16,707 bases of DNA from CAZEDU01 sp964511185. GTDB lineage: Bacteria; Myxococcota; Myxococcia; Myxococcales; Myxococcaceae. The stretch is from contig CAZEDU010000112.1 of NCBI GenBank assembly GCA_964511185.1, forward strand, positions 1-16,707. Direction: 5' to 3'. Positions 6,756-14,093 of the stretch are shown one piece after another. The notes under the pieces were generated by a model. The model saw only the letters and a list, made by a program, of their open reading frames with translations, searched no databases and was not told the origin of the DNA. The first letter of the stretch is position 1. Every line of letters starts with the position of its first letter. The translations under genes were made by a program, and so were the position numbers.

Positions 6756-7205
6756 ATGCCGAACCGCGGCGTCACGCTGGAGGAGCGGCTCCAGCGACAC
6801 GAGACGAAGACCAACCAGACCTTCAAGCAGTTCCTCGACAACCTGTGTCAGCTGGGCTCGATGCGCGAGGAGTTCGCCGAGCGCGCGGCGGTGTCGGTGC
6901 TGTGCGCGCTCGAGCAGCGGCTGTTCGGGAACGAGTTTCGTCACCTCGAAGCCCAGCTGCCGCTCAAGCTGCAGAAGCTGCTCGCCCAGTGTGAGCGGCA
7001 CCCGGGCGAGGCGCCCCAGAAGCTCGACCGCGAGGCCTTCCTTGAGCGGATCGGCGAGGACTTGGGCATGCAGACGGACGAAGTCGAGCCCGTCGTGCGC
7101 GCGGTCTTCACGGCCGTCAAGGATCAGGTCAGCGAGGGCGAGATCGAGGACGTGATCCACCAGCTCCCCTCGGACTTCCACGACCTCTGGCGCCATACCC
7201 ATTGA
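6756..7205 (+). CDS. DUF2267 domain protein
   Basis: A 149-residue soluble helical protein. DUF2267 features are visible as two related halves: ERAAVSVLCALEQRLFGNEFRHLEAQLPLKLQKLL (42-76), and REAFLERIGEDLGMQTDEVEPVVRAVFTAVKDQVSEGEIEDVIHQLPSDFHDLW (92-145). The x-x-QLP-x-x-[LF] signature ends each half (67-69 and 136-138). Length and layout are normal for the family, whose biochemical role is unknown; members often sit with general-stress genes. The ATG at 6756 has a strong GGGAGG five bases upstream. The hairpin at 6708-6746 overlaps that site. It may be cotranscribed with the DUF2383 gene (64-nt gap). The 120 bases after it hold the palindrome cluster and the imuA control region. Confidence 0.85.
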   Translation: MPNRGVTLEERLQRHETKTNQTFKQFLDNLCQLGSMREEFAERAAVSVLCALEQRLFGNEFRHLEAQLPLKLQKLLAQCERHPGEAPQKLDREAFLERIGEDLGMQTDEVEPVVRAVFTAVKDQVSEGEIEDVIHQLPSDFHDLWRHTH

Positions 7206-7211
7206 GGCCAC

Positions 7212-7239
7212 GGGGGACTGTCCTGAAGGGACTGTCCCC
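7212..7239. repeat. Tandem pair of GGGACTGTCCC palindromes
   Basis: GGGGGACTGTCC (7212-7223) and GGGACTGTCCCC (7228-7239) lie four bases apart just after the DUF2267 stop. Each is centred on one T. They belong to the same motif family as the copies near 1598, 5202 and 7297. Confidence 0.6.
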
Positions 7240-7308
7240 GGTTTGACCGAGGGTCGGCTGATCAGCAGGCGAGGGTTTTCATGGCCTGGACCAACCGGGG
7301 ACAGTCCC
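7228..7308. repeat. 16-bp perfect inverted repeat pair upstream of imuA
   Basis: GGGACTGTCCCCGGTT (7228-7243) and AACCGGGGACAGTCCC (7293-7308) are exact reverse complements with a 49-base loop. Each arm is itself a smaller palindrome. This layout recalls paired REP units (BIME-like) or a miniature element; no transposase gene is in the window. The right arm fills the spacer just before the imuA -10-like sequence. Confidence 0.65.
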
Positions 7309-7317
7309 CATGATAGA

Positions 7318-7334
7318 CTGAACATGTGTTCATC
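7318..7334. promoter_or_regulatory. LexA (SOS) operator over the imuA start
   Basis: CTGAACATGTGTTCATC contains GAAC-N4-GTTC exactly (7320-7331), the Gram-positive-type LexA core. It fits the Myxococcus LexA consensus CTRHAMRYBYGTTCAGS, as I recall it, at 16 of 17 positions. The GTG start of imuA (7326) lies inside the box. A -10-like TAGACT (7314-7319) abuts it, so bound LexA would block transcription start. This gives direct SOS control of the downstream three-gene cassette. Confidence 0.78.
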
Positions 7335-7973
7335 CAAGCCCTCCGCGCCGAGGCCCTGTGCCGGCAGCAGGAGCACGCCTCCACCGGCTTTCCGCAGCTC
7401 GACGCCGCGCTCGGCGGCGGCTTTCCCAAAGGCCAGCTCACCGAGCTGTCGGGCGCCGCCTCGTCCGGCAAGTCCACGCTCGCCTTCGCCGCCTGCTCGA
7501 GCGCGCTGGCCGGGGGACAGGTCGCCGCGTGGATCGACCCCGCCGGGACCTTCTGGCCCCTGCCCGCGCTCGAGACGACGGGCCGGCTCGAACGCCTCCT
7601 CGTGCTGCGGCCCACCACGCCTATGGGCGCGCTCAAGGGGGTGCAGCTCTTGCTCGACGCGCCCGGCGCCGCCGCCCTCGTCGTGGTCGACCTGCCGAGC
7701 GCGCGCCCTCCCAACCCCCTGCAGCTGGTGAGGCTGCAGCGGCTGGCCGAGCGCGCGAAGACCGCGGTCGTCTTCCTGAACGAGCGCGCGCGGCAGGCCG
7801 CCTCGCTGGGGCCCGCGATCGCGCTGCGCCTGTTCGCCGCGCGCCGCTTCACCGAGCGCACCGGCTGGACGCTGGCGCTCGAGGTGCTGCGCAACAAGGT
7901 CGGCCCCAGTCAGCTTCAACTCCAAGAGCCCGTGAATGGACCGAATCGCCTGCGCCTTCATTCCACGCTTTGA
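7326..7973 (+). CDS. imuA: ImuA, RecA-like mutasome accessory protein
   Basis: A 215-residue RecA/SulA-like ATPase-fold protein of the SOS-induced mutasome, acting with ImuB and DnaE2 in translesion synthesis. Walker A is GAASSGKST (43-51, K49); the Walker B-like strand is ALVVVDLPS (D122). STGFPQLDAALGGGFPKGQLTELSG (19-43) is the typical opening of the RecA-like core. The GTG start at 7326 lies inside the LexA box and close to the expected transcription start, so translation may be leaderless; no ribosome-binding site is seen. The 3' end overlaps imuB by 38 bases, pointing to translational coupling. Identification rests on the core motifs and on the diagnostic gene order imuA-imuB-dnaE2. The family's exact job is less clear than that of ImuB; it is thought to help assemble the complex at damaged DNA. 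Confidence 0.9.
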   Translation: MFIQALRAEALCRQQEHASTGFPQLDAALGGGFPKGQLTELSGAASSGKSTLAFAACSSALAGGQVAAWIDPAGTFWPLPALETTGRLERLLVLRPTTPMGALKGVQLLLDAPGAAALVVVDLPSARPPNPLQLVRLQRLAERAKTAVVFLNERARQAASLGPAIALRLFAARRFTERTGWTLALEVLRNKVGPSQLQLQEPVNGPNRLRLHSTL

Positions 7974-9408
7974 GCTCGCCTACCGCGCGCGCGCCGACCC
8001 GACGCTCTGGCAGCGGCCGGTCGCGGTGGTGGAGCTGGCCAGCCGTCCGCCCAAGCTCGCCGCGCTGACGCCCGCCGCCGAGGCGCGCGGCCTGCACACC
8101 GGCCAGCTCGCGTCCCAAGCGCGCGCGCTGTGCCCCGAGCTCACCGTGCTTCCCCCCGACGCCGAGCGCCACGCCGCCGCGGAGCAGGCGCTGCTTCAGC
8201 TGCTCTCGCGGCACGCGCCGCAGCTCGACTGCGACCACCGCGGCGCGTTCTTCTTGGGCCTCTCCGGCATGGAGCAGCTCATCCCCTCCGAGCGCGCCTA
8301 CGCCGAGACGGTCCGGGCCGCGCTCGCGAGCGCGGGGTACCCAAGCCGCGTCGCCATCGCGGATCACCCCTTCCTCGCGTGGGTCGCTTCGCAGCACGGC
8401 GCGCCGGTCGAGTGCGTGCCCTCCGGCGCGGGCGACGGGGTGCTCGCGCGCGTGCCGCTCTCTTCCTTGAACATCGCCGAGTCGGGACAGACCCTGCTCA
8501 AGCTCTTGGGCCTCACCACCGCCGGCCAGCTCGCCTCGCTCCCCCCCGGCGCGCTCGCGCAACGGCTCGGGCCGGAAGGCTTCACGCTCGAGCGGCTGTG
8601 CCGCGGCGAAGCGCTCTTCGCCCGCCCCTCCTCCCACAAGCTCCCGCTGGAGGCCGAGCGCGCGGAGCTGGAGCTCGACCCGCCCGTCGAAGACTTGGAG
8701 CCGCTGCTCTTCCTCGCCAAGTCGCTCGTGCACCGGCTGCTCGTCGCGGTCGGCCAGTCGCGCCAGGCGCTCGTCGAGCTCACCTGCCTCGCGCGGCTCG
8801 ACGACAAGAGCACGGTCGAGCGGGTGCTCACGCCCGCGGAGGCCACGCTCGAAGATCGCGGGCTCGTCGACCTGTTTCGCCTGTGGCTCGAGACCAAGCC
8901 GTTCGCCGCGCCGGTGGCGGCGCTCACCTTCATCGCCACGCGCACCGGCGCCGCCAGCGCCCGGCAGCTGGACTTGTTCGAGCGCAAGGCGCAGGCAGAG
9001 GCGCGGGCGCTCGAGCGCGCCGTGGCGCGGCTGCGCTCCGCCTTCGGCGCGTCGGCGGTGGTGCGGCCCGCGCTGCTGGACACCCACCGCCCCGAGGCGC
9101 GCGTCGCCTGGGAGCCCTTCGACCCCGCACCCCGAGCGCCTCCCGCCGGGTGGAAGCCCTGCGGCGTGCTCAAGCGGCTGCCCACGCCCGAGCGCGTCGA
9201 GTGGTCGCCGGGCCAGCGGCTCCAGCGCGCCGGGCGTCCTTCGCTCGCCGTCGTCGCCAGCGACGGGCCGCACCGGCTCAGCGGCGAGTGGTGGAGCGCG
9301 CCGTTCGACCGCAGCTACTGGTGGCTGTCGGCCTCGGACGGCGGGCTGTACTGGGTGTACCGCGACGAGGCCCAAGGCACGTTCCATCTGCAGGCGTGGG
9401 TCGACTGA
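7936..9408 (+). CDS. imuB: ImuB, catalytically inactive Y-family polymerase homologue
   Basis: A 490-residue Y-family polymerase-like protein. The fold is recognisable (MDRIACAFIPRFELAYRAR at the start; YPSRVAIADHPFLAWVASQ; VPLSSLNI; LLGLTTAGQLASLPPGALAQRLG as the helix-hairpin-helix-like thumb). The metal-binding acids are missing: the first catalytic position reads ACAFIPRF, and the usual D-E block reads FFLGLSGME. Loss of these acids is typical of ImuB, which acts as a hub and not as a polymerase. QLDLF at 344-348 is a good beta-clamp-binding pentapeptide and would recruit the mutasome to the sliding clamp. The C-terminal part (about 400-490, GPHRLSGEWWSAPFDRSYWWL...GLYWVYRDEAQGTFHLQAWVD) is the conserved ImuB tail. 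ATG 7936 overlaps imuA by 38 bases; dnaE2 starts three bases after its stop. Expression should follow the SOS box upstream. Confidence 0.93.
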   Translation: MDRIACAFIPRFELAYRARADPTLWQRPVAVVELASRPPKLAALTPAAEARGLHTGQLASQARALCPELTVLPPDAERHAAAEQALLQLLSRHAPQLDCDHRGAFFLGLSGMEQLIPSERAYAETVRAALASAGYPSRVAIADHPFLAWVASQHGAPVECVPSGAGDGVLARVPLSSLNIAESGQTLLKLLGLTTAGQLASLPPGALAQRLGPEGFTLERLCRGEALFARPSSHKLPLEAERAELELDPPVEDLEPLLFLAKSLVHRLLVAVGQSRQALVELTCLARLDDKSTVERVLTPAEATLEDRGLVDLFRLWLETKPFAAPVAALTFIATRTGAASARQLDLFERKAQAEARALERAVARLRSAFGASAVVRPALLDTHRPEARVAWEPFDPAPRAPPAGWKPCGVLKRLPTPERVEWSPGQRLQRAGRPSLAVVASDGPHRLSGEWWSAPFDRSYWWLSASDGGLYWVYRDEAQGTFHLQAWVD

Positions 9409-9411
9409 GCC

Positions 9412-12400
9412 ATGCGCTACGCCGAGCTCCACGCGCGCAGCTCTTTCAGCTTCCTGGACGGCGCCTCCAGCCCTGCCGAGCTGGTGGAGCAGGCGGCGGC
9501 GCTGGGGTTGCCCGCGCTCGCGCTGACCGATTGGAACGGCCTCTATGGCGTCGTCGAGGCGCGCGAGGCGCTCCTCCACCTCGACGACCTCTACCACCGC
9601 GACGACGAGCCGAAGACGCGCCTGAAGCTCCTCTACGGCAGCGAGCTCCAGTTCGGCGACGACGCCGCGGTGCTCCTGGTGCGCGAGCCCTCGGGGTACC
9701 GCAGGCTGTGCCACGCCATCTCGCTCGGGCGGCTCGCCGCGCCCAAGGGCGAGTTCCACCTCACCTTCGACGCGCTCGCCACGCACACCGAAGGCTTGTT
9801 CTGCCTCGCCGGCGGTCCGCGCAGCGCGGCGATGCGCCTGCTGTGCGAGGGGAAAGCGCAAGAGGCGCAGGCGCGGCTCGCCGCTTTGCGCGACCTGTTC
9901 AAGGACCGGCTCTTCGTCGAGCTGGTGCGGCACCAGGCGCCGGGGGACCAAGAGCGTTCGCGCGCGATGGCGGCGCTGGCCAAGCGGCTCCAGCTGCCCG
10001 TCGTCGCGACCAACGACGTGCACTTCCACACGGCCGACCGCAAGCCGTTTCACGACGTGCTGCGCTGCGTGGCTGCGGGCGTCACGCTCGAGCAGGCCGG
10101 GCGGCGGCTGCTCCCCAACGCCGAGGCGCACCTGAAGCCCGAGCGGGCGATGCGCGCTTTGTTCTCCGACCTTCCCGAGGCGGTCGAGCACGCCGGCGCC
10201 ATCGCCCGCGACGTGCGCTTTCACTTGTGCGACGTGCGCTACCGCTACCCTCCGCCGACGCTGCCTCCGGGCGAAGACGCCGACCGCTTCTTGGACAAGC
10301 TGTGCCGCGAAGGGCTCCAAAGGCGGCTCGGCGCGCGCGCGAGCCGGTATCAGCAGAAGCTCGACGAGGAGCTCAGGCTCATCGCCAAGCTCGAGTACGC
10401 CGGCTACTTCCTGGCGATGTGGGAGATCGTCAACGAGTGCAAAGCGCGCGGCATCCTGTGCCAGGGGCGCGGCTCGGCGGCGAACTCGCTGGTCTGCTTC
10501 GCGTTGGAGATCACCTCGGTCCACCCCGAGACCATCGACATGCTCTTCGAGCGCTTCATCTCGAAGGAGCGCAACGAGCCGCCCGACATCGACCTGGACA
10601 TCGAGCACGAGCGGCGGGAGGAGATCCTGCAGCACGTCTACCGCAAGCACGGCCGCGACCACGCGGGCATGGTGTCGGAGACGATTCGGTACCGCTGGAA
10701 GAGCGCCCTGCGCGACGTGGGCAAGGCGCTCGGCTTCTCCGAGGTGCAGCTTCACCGGATGGCGAAGTTTCTGACCCACGACTTCGCCGAGCTCGACGAG
10801 CAGGTGATTTTGGCCAGCGGCGTGGACCCGAAGAACCCGCGCGTGCACCTGTTGCTCGACTTCGCGCGCAAGATGAACGGGCTGCCGCGCCACCTGTCGA
10901 TTCACGTCGGCGGCTTCNNNNNNNNNNGTCTCGCACGAGCCGCTCTCCGAGATCGCGCCGCTCGAGAACGGCCGCATGGCCGATCGCACCGTCGTTCAGT
11001 GGAACAAGGACGACGTCGACGCGATGGGCATGTTCAAGCTCGACCTGTTGGGCCTGGGCATGCTCACCGTGCTCTCCAAGGCGTTCGCGCTGCTCCAGGC
11101 CACCCGCGGCGTCGAGCTCACCTTGCAGACCGTCCCGCACGAAGATCCGGCCACGTTCGAGATGATCTGCCGCGCGGACACGGTGGGCGTCTTCCAGATC
11201 GAATCGCGCGCGCAGATGAACATGCTGCCCCGCCTGGCGCCCCGGCGCTTCTACGACCTGGTCATCGAGGTCGCCATCGTCCGCCCCGGCCCGATTCAAG
11301 GAAAGATGGTGCACCCGTTCTTACGGCGGCGGCGCGGCGAGGAGACCATCGACTACCCGCACCCCAAGCTCGAGGCCATCCTCCACCGCACGCTCGGGGT
11401 GCCCCTGTTCCAGGAGCAGGTGATGCGGCTCGCCGAGCAGGTCGGCGGCTACACCGCGGGCGAGGCGGATCAGCTCCGGCGCGACATGGCGAGCTGGAAG
11501 TCCGAGGGGCGAATGGAGCGGCACCGCGTCCGGCTCATCGACGGCATGCTGAAGAACGGGCTCAGCCTGGAGTTCGCCGAGCGCGTCTTCGAGCAGATGC
11601 GCGGCTTCGGCGCCTACGGCTTCCCCGAGTCGCACGCCGCCGCGTTCGCGCACCTGGCCTACGTCTCGGCGTACTTGAAGTGCCACTACCCGCTCGAGTT
11701 CGCCTGCGCGCTGATCAACGCGCAGCCGATGGGCTTCTACAGCCCCGCCGTCATCGTCAACGACTTGAAGCGCCACGGGGTCGGCGTTCGACCCATCGAC
11801 GTGCAGGCTTCTCGCTGGGACTGCACCGTCGAAGGCGGCGAGCTGCGGCTGGGCCTGCGCCTGGTGCGCGGCTTGGGCGAAGAGGTCGGCCACGCCATCG
11901 CGACTGCCCGCGCGGCGGGGCCGTTCGAGTCGGTCGAGTCGCTCGCCCACCGCGCCCAGGTCCCCGCCCGCGCGCTCGTGCCGCTCGCCGCGGCGGGCGC
12001 GCTGCGCAGCTTGCACACGCGGCGCGAGGCGATCTGGAAAGCGTCGGGCGCCGCGCGGCAGCCCGGGCGGCTCTTCTCGGGCGTCGCCGACCGCTCGCCC
12101 GCGCCGAAGCTGCCCGCGCTCGCCCCGCTCGAGCGGCTGTCACTCGACATGCAGTACGCGCAGACCTTTCCCGACCAGCACCCGATGGCGCTCGTCCGCG
12201 ACCGCCTGCGCGCGCGCGGCATCTGGAGCGCGACCGAGCTCGCCGAGCGCCGCGGCGACGGCCAGGTCACCGTGGCGGGGCTGGTCATCGCCCGCCAGCG
12301 CCCCGAATCGGCCGGCGGCGCGGTGTTCCTCACGCTCGAGGACGAGACCGGACACATCGACATCGCGCTCTCGGCCGGCGCGTTCTTGCGCTTTCAGCAC

Positions 12401-12538
12401 GTGGTGCGCCTGTCGGGCGCGCTCATCATCCGCGGCCGCGTCATCACCGACGGCGCCGCGCGCAGCGTGTCGGCGAGCCAGGTCACCCCGCTCGACTTGG
12501 CGCTCGAGGCGAAGGTGCCGTCGCATGACTTTCACTGA
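9412..12538 (+). CDS. dnaE2: DnaE2, error-prone DNA polymerase III alpha subunit (split only by an assembly gap)
   Basis: C-family translesion polymerase of the SOS mutasome, inserting bases opposite lesions at the cost of mutation. It opens with the PHP domain (YAELHARSSFSFLDGAS, LALTDWNGLYGVVEA). The polymerase active-site motif PPDIDLDIEHERRE carries D392, D394 and D396. Past the gap come GVFQIESRAQMNMLPRLAPRRFYDLVIEVAIVRPGPIQG, LFQEQVMRLAEQVGGYT, GAYGFPESHAAAFAHLAYVSAYLKCHYPLEFACALINAQPMGFYSP, a C-terminal OB fold (VTVAGLVIARQRPESAGGAVFLTLEDETGHIDI) and the usual HDFH end. Ten Ns at 10918-10927 follow HVGGF (residue 502), and the frame resumes one base shifted at VSHEPLSEIAPLEN. The family pattern suggests only about one codon is missing, so the gene is probably intact at about 1,039 residues, the usual DnaE2 size. 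The start follows the imuB stop by three bases. The 3' end overlaps the convergent HTTM gene by 56 bases. Confidence 0.92.
10918..10927. other. Assembly gap (10 Ns) inside dnaE2
   Basis: Exactly ten Ns interrupt dnaE2 between HVGGF and VSHEPL. Ten is not a multiple of three, and the reading frame shifts by one across it, so the N count is a placeholder. Comparing with typical HVGGF-V-x-S-x-x-PLS wording in this family suggests about three missing bases. Confidence 0.95.
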
Positions 12539-13403
12539 CCGCGCCGGGCCGCACCAGGCACGCGTAGTACGCCAGGCTCACGAACGAGAACGGCCCCACG
12601 TCCATCAGCACCAGGATGAGCACGTGCATCGTCACGCCGACGAACGTGAACAGGTGCCGCACGCGCCAGCGCCTCCAAATCGCCACCAGCCAGAGCGGCG
12701 CCAGCACCTCGAACAGCCAGCTCACCAACGTGCCCACCTGCGTGAGCGGGTAGAGCTGCGCGAGCCAGCCCATGTCGAAGCGCTGCCACGTCGGCTGCTG
12801 CAGCGTGAAGTACAGCCCCGACAGCCCACCGCCCAGGGGCCAGTGGGTGCTCACCTTCTGCACCCCCGACATGAAGTAGGTGAGCCCGATGAGCTGAAAG
12901 AGCGCCAACCCGCGCGGCCACGCGGGCACCGGCGTCGGGTCGACCCACGCGCCGGTGCGGAGCTTCGCGTCGAGCGACCAGGTGCGCGACGCGTCGGCGA
13001 GCACGAGCAGCCACAGGCCGTTGGTGAGCAACAGGTCGTAAGCGCCGCTCGCTTCAGGGTTGAGCCGCGTCAGGTGCACCATCGGCACGAGCGCCAGGAG
13101 CGCGGCCAGCCTTCCGCCCAGCCCGAGCACCAGTCCCACGCCCGCGGCGAGCGCGACCATCAGCACGCCACGCAACACCGCGCGCGTGGCGCCCCCGAAG
13201 AGCGCGAAGAGCCAGGTCGGCGTCAGGTGCCGGTAGCCGCCCTGCGCCACGTCGACCCAGATGACCTCGGCCACCCCGCTCGTCCACGCCTCGAGCACGA
13301 TGCCGACCACGCACAGCCCCAGCGCGACGCGAAAGAGCGCCAGGCCCGTGCCCGGCTCCACGCGCGACAGGAGCGCCACCCAGCGTCGCCACGCGCGCGT
13401 CAT
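12483..13403 (-). CDS. HTTM domain multi-pass membrane protein
   Basis: A 306-residue membrane protein of the HTTM / vitamin-K-dependent-carboxylase-like type. Hydrophobic helices are near 20-40, 73-95, 97-112, 122-137, 166-180, 224-243 and 251-287. Family-like wording includes GLALFRVALGLCVVGIVLEAW, PTWLFALFGG, LNPEASGAYDLLLTNGLWLLVLADASRTWSLD (with W142) and LIGLTYFMSGVQKVSTHWPLGGGLSGLYFTLQQPTW (K183). True carboxylase activity is not implied; most bacterial HTTM proteins have unknown roles. ATG 13403 overlaps the stop of the gene before it (ATGA), so it is the last gene of a three-gene minus-strand operon. Its last 18 codons (289-306, a Ser/Pro/Ala tail) lie antisense to the end of dnaE2. 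The frame is open upstream, but that part is shadow sequence of the partner gene. Confidence 0.82.
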   Translation of the reverse strand: MTRAWRRWVALLSRVEPGTGLALFRVALGLCVVGIVLEAWTSGVAEVIWVDVAQGGYRHLTPTWLFALFGGATRAVLRGVLMVALAAGVGLVLGLGGRLAALLALVPMVHLTRLNPEASGAYDLLLTNGLWLLVLADASRTWSLDAKLRTGAWVDPTPVPAWPRGLALFQLIGLTYFMSGVQKVSTHWPLGGGLSGLYFTLQQPTWQRFDMGWLAQLYPLTQVGTLVSWLFEVLAPLWLVAIWRRWRVRHLFTFVGVTMHVLILVLMDVGPFSFVSLAYYACLVRPGAVSESHATAPSPRAPSRAG

Positions 13404-14089
13404 GGGTGAGGCGGCCGCCAATCGCGCAGCTCCACCGACTCGGGCCGCGGCGCCTCGACTTTCCCCGCTCGGAGCGCGCTCGGGCGCGGCGTCTGCTGCC
13501 GGTAGAACTGCGCCCGCAGCCGTACGGCGGTCGGGAAGTCTTCGCGCGCCCGCCCGGCGAGGAAGTCCACCCACTGCACGTAGCCGTAGCGGTGGGTGGG
13601 CCAGGCGAAGCGGAAGATCGCGGAGCGCATGCGGTGGTGATCGAGCAGCCCGCGCTGCCAGGTCTGTTCAGGCGAGCGCTCCAGGTACACCGGCCGCCAC
13701 CCGCGCTCGTCCTCGATGTCGACGGCGAAGCGCGTGGGGAACACGTGCGGCGCGACGAACATCTGCCAGGCCTGCTCGGTGCCCAGCTCGCGAGAGTACG
13801 GCTGGAACGGCGCGAGCAGCCAGCGCCGCGTCTCGGCGAGCGTCCGGCCCGCTTGGTAGGCGCGCGCGCTCAGCGCGTCGTTCGTGCCCGACCAGCCGAG
13901 CCGCCGGAGCCGTTCTCCCCACGCCGCCACCTCGGCCTGCACCGTCGGATCCGCCCAAGTGCGCGGCGTCAACTGGCGGCCGCCGGGCGACGGCAAGGCC
14001 ATGAGCACGACCGCGATCAAGTGGAGGGCGACCAGCGCCGCCCGCACGTGCGGCCATGTCGCGCGCACGCGCTTCCACCCGTCGGCCAT
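13400..14089 (-). CDS. Membrane-anchored hypothetical protein, partner of the HTTM protein
   Basis: A 229-residue protein with one N-terminal membrane helix (about 16-35, VRAALVALHLIAVVLMALPS) and a soluble, Arg/Trp-rich remainder, probably on the periplasmic side. The segment LLAPFQPYSRELGTEQAWQMFVAPHVFPTRFAVDIEDERGWRPVYLERS recalls the soluble 'W-x-MF-A-P' region often found in or next to HTTM proteins, so the two may work as one complex split over two genes. ATG 14089 lies four bases after the stop of the upstream gene, and its stop overlaps the HTTM ATG by four bases, giving tight coupling. I recognise no enzyme motif. The role is unknown; a membrane modification or export task with the HTTM protein is conjecture. 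Confidence 0.8.
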   Translation of the reverse strand: MADGWKRVRATWPHVRAALVALHLIAVVLMALPSPGGRQLTPRTWADPTVQAEVAAWGERLRRLGWSGTNDALSARAYQAGRTLAETRRWLLAPFQPYSRELGTEQAWQMFVAPHVFPTRFAVDIEDERGWRPVYLERSPEQTWQRGLLDHHRMRSAIFRFAWPTHRYGYVQWVDFLAGRAREDFPTAVRLRAQFYRQQTPRPSALRAGKVEAPRPESVELRDWRPPHP

Positions 14090-14093
14090 GGCG

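Noticed and set aside
7310..7321. Three-codon frame ATG ATA GAC TGA before imuA as an upstream peptide
   Set aside because: It lies in the predicted promoter and is probably upstream of the transcription start, with no ribosome-binding site.
7849..10989. A 1,046-codon open frame on the minus strand opposite imuB and dnaE2
   Set aside because: It is antisense to two well-recognised genes, has Arg/Ala/Gly/Leu-rich low-complexity sequence, runs through the N gap, and shows no domain. It is an effect of high GC.
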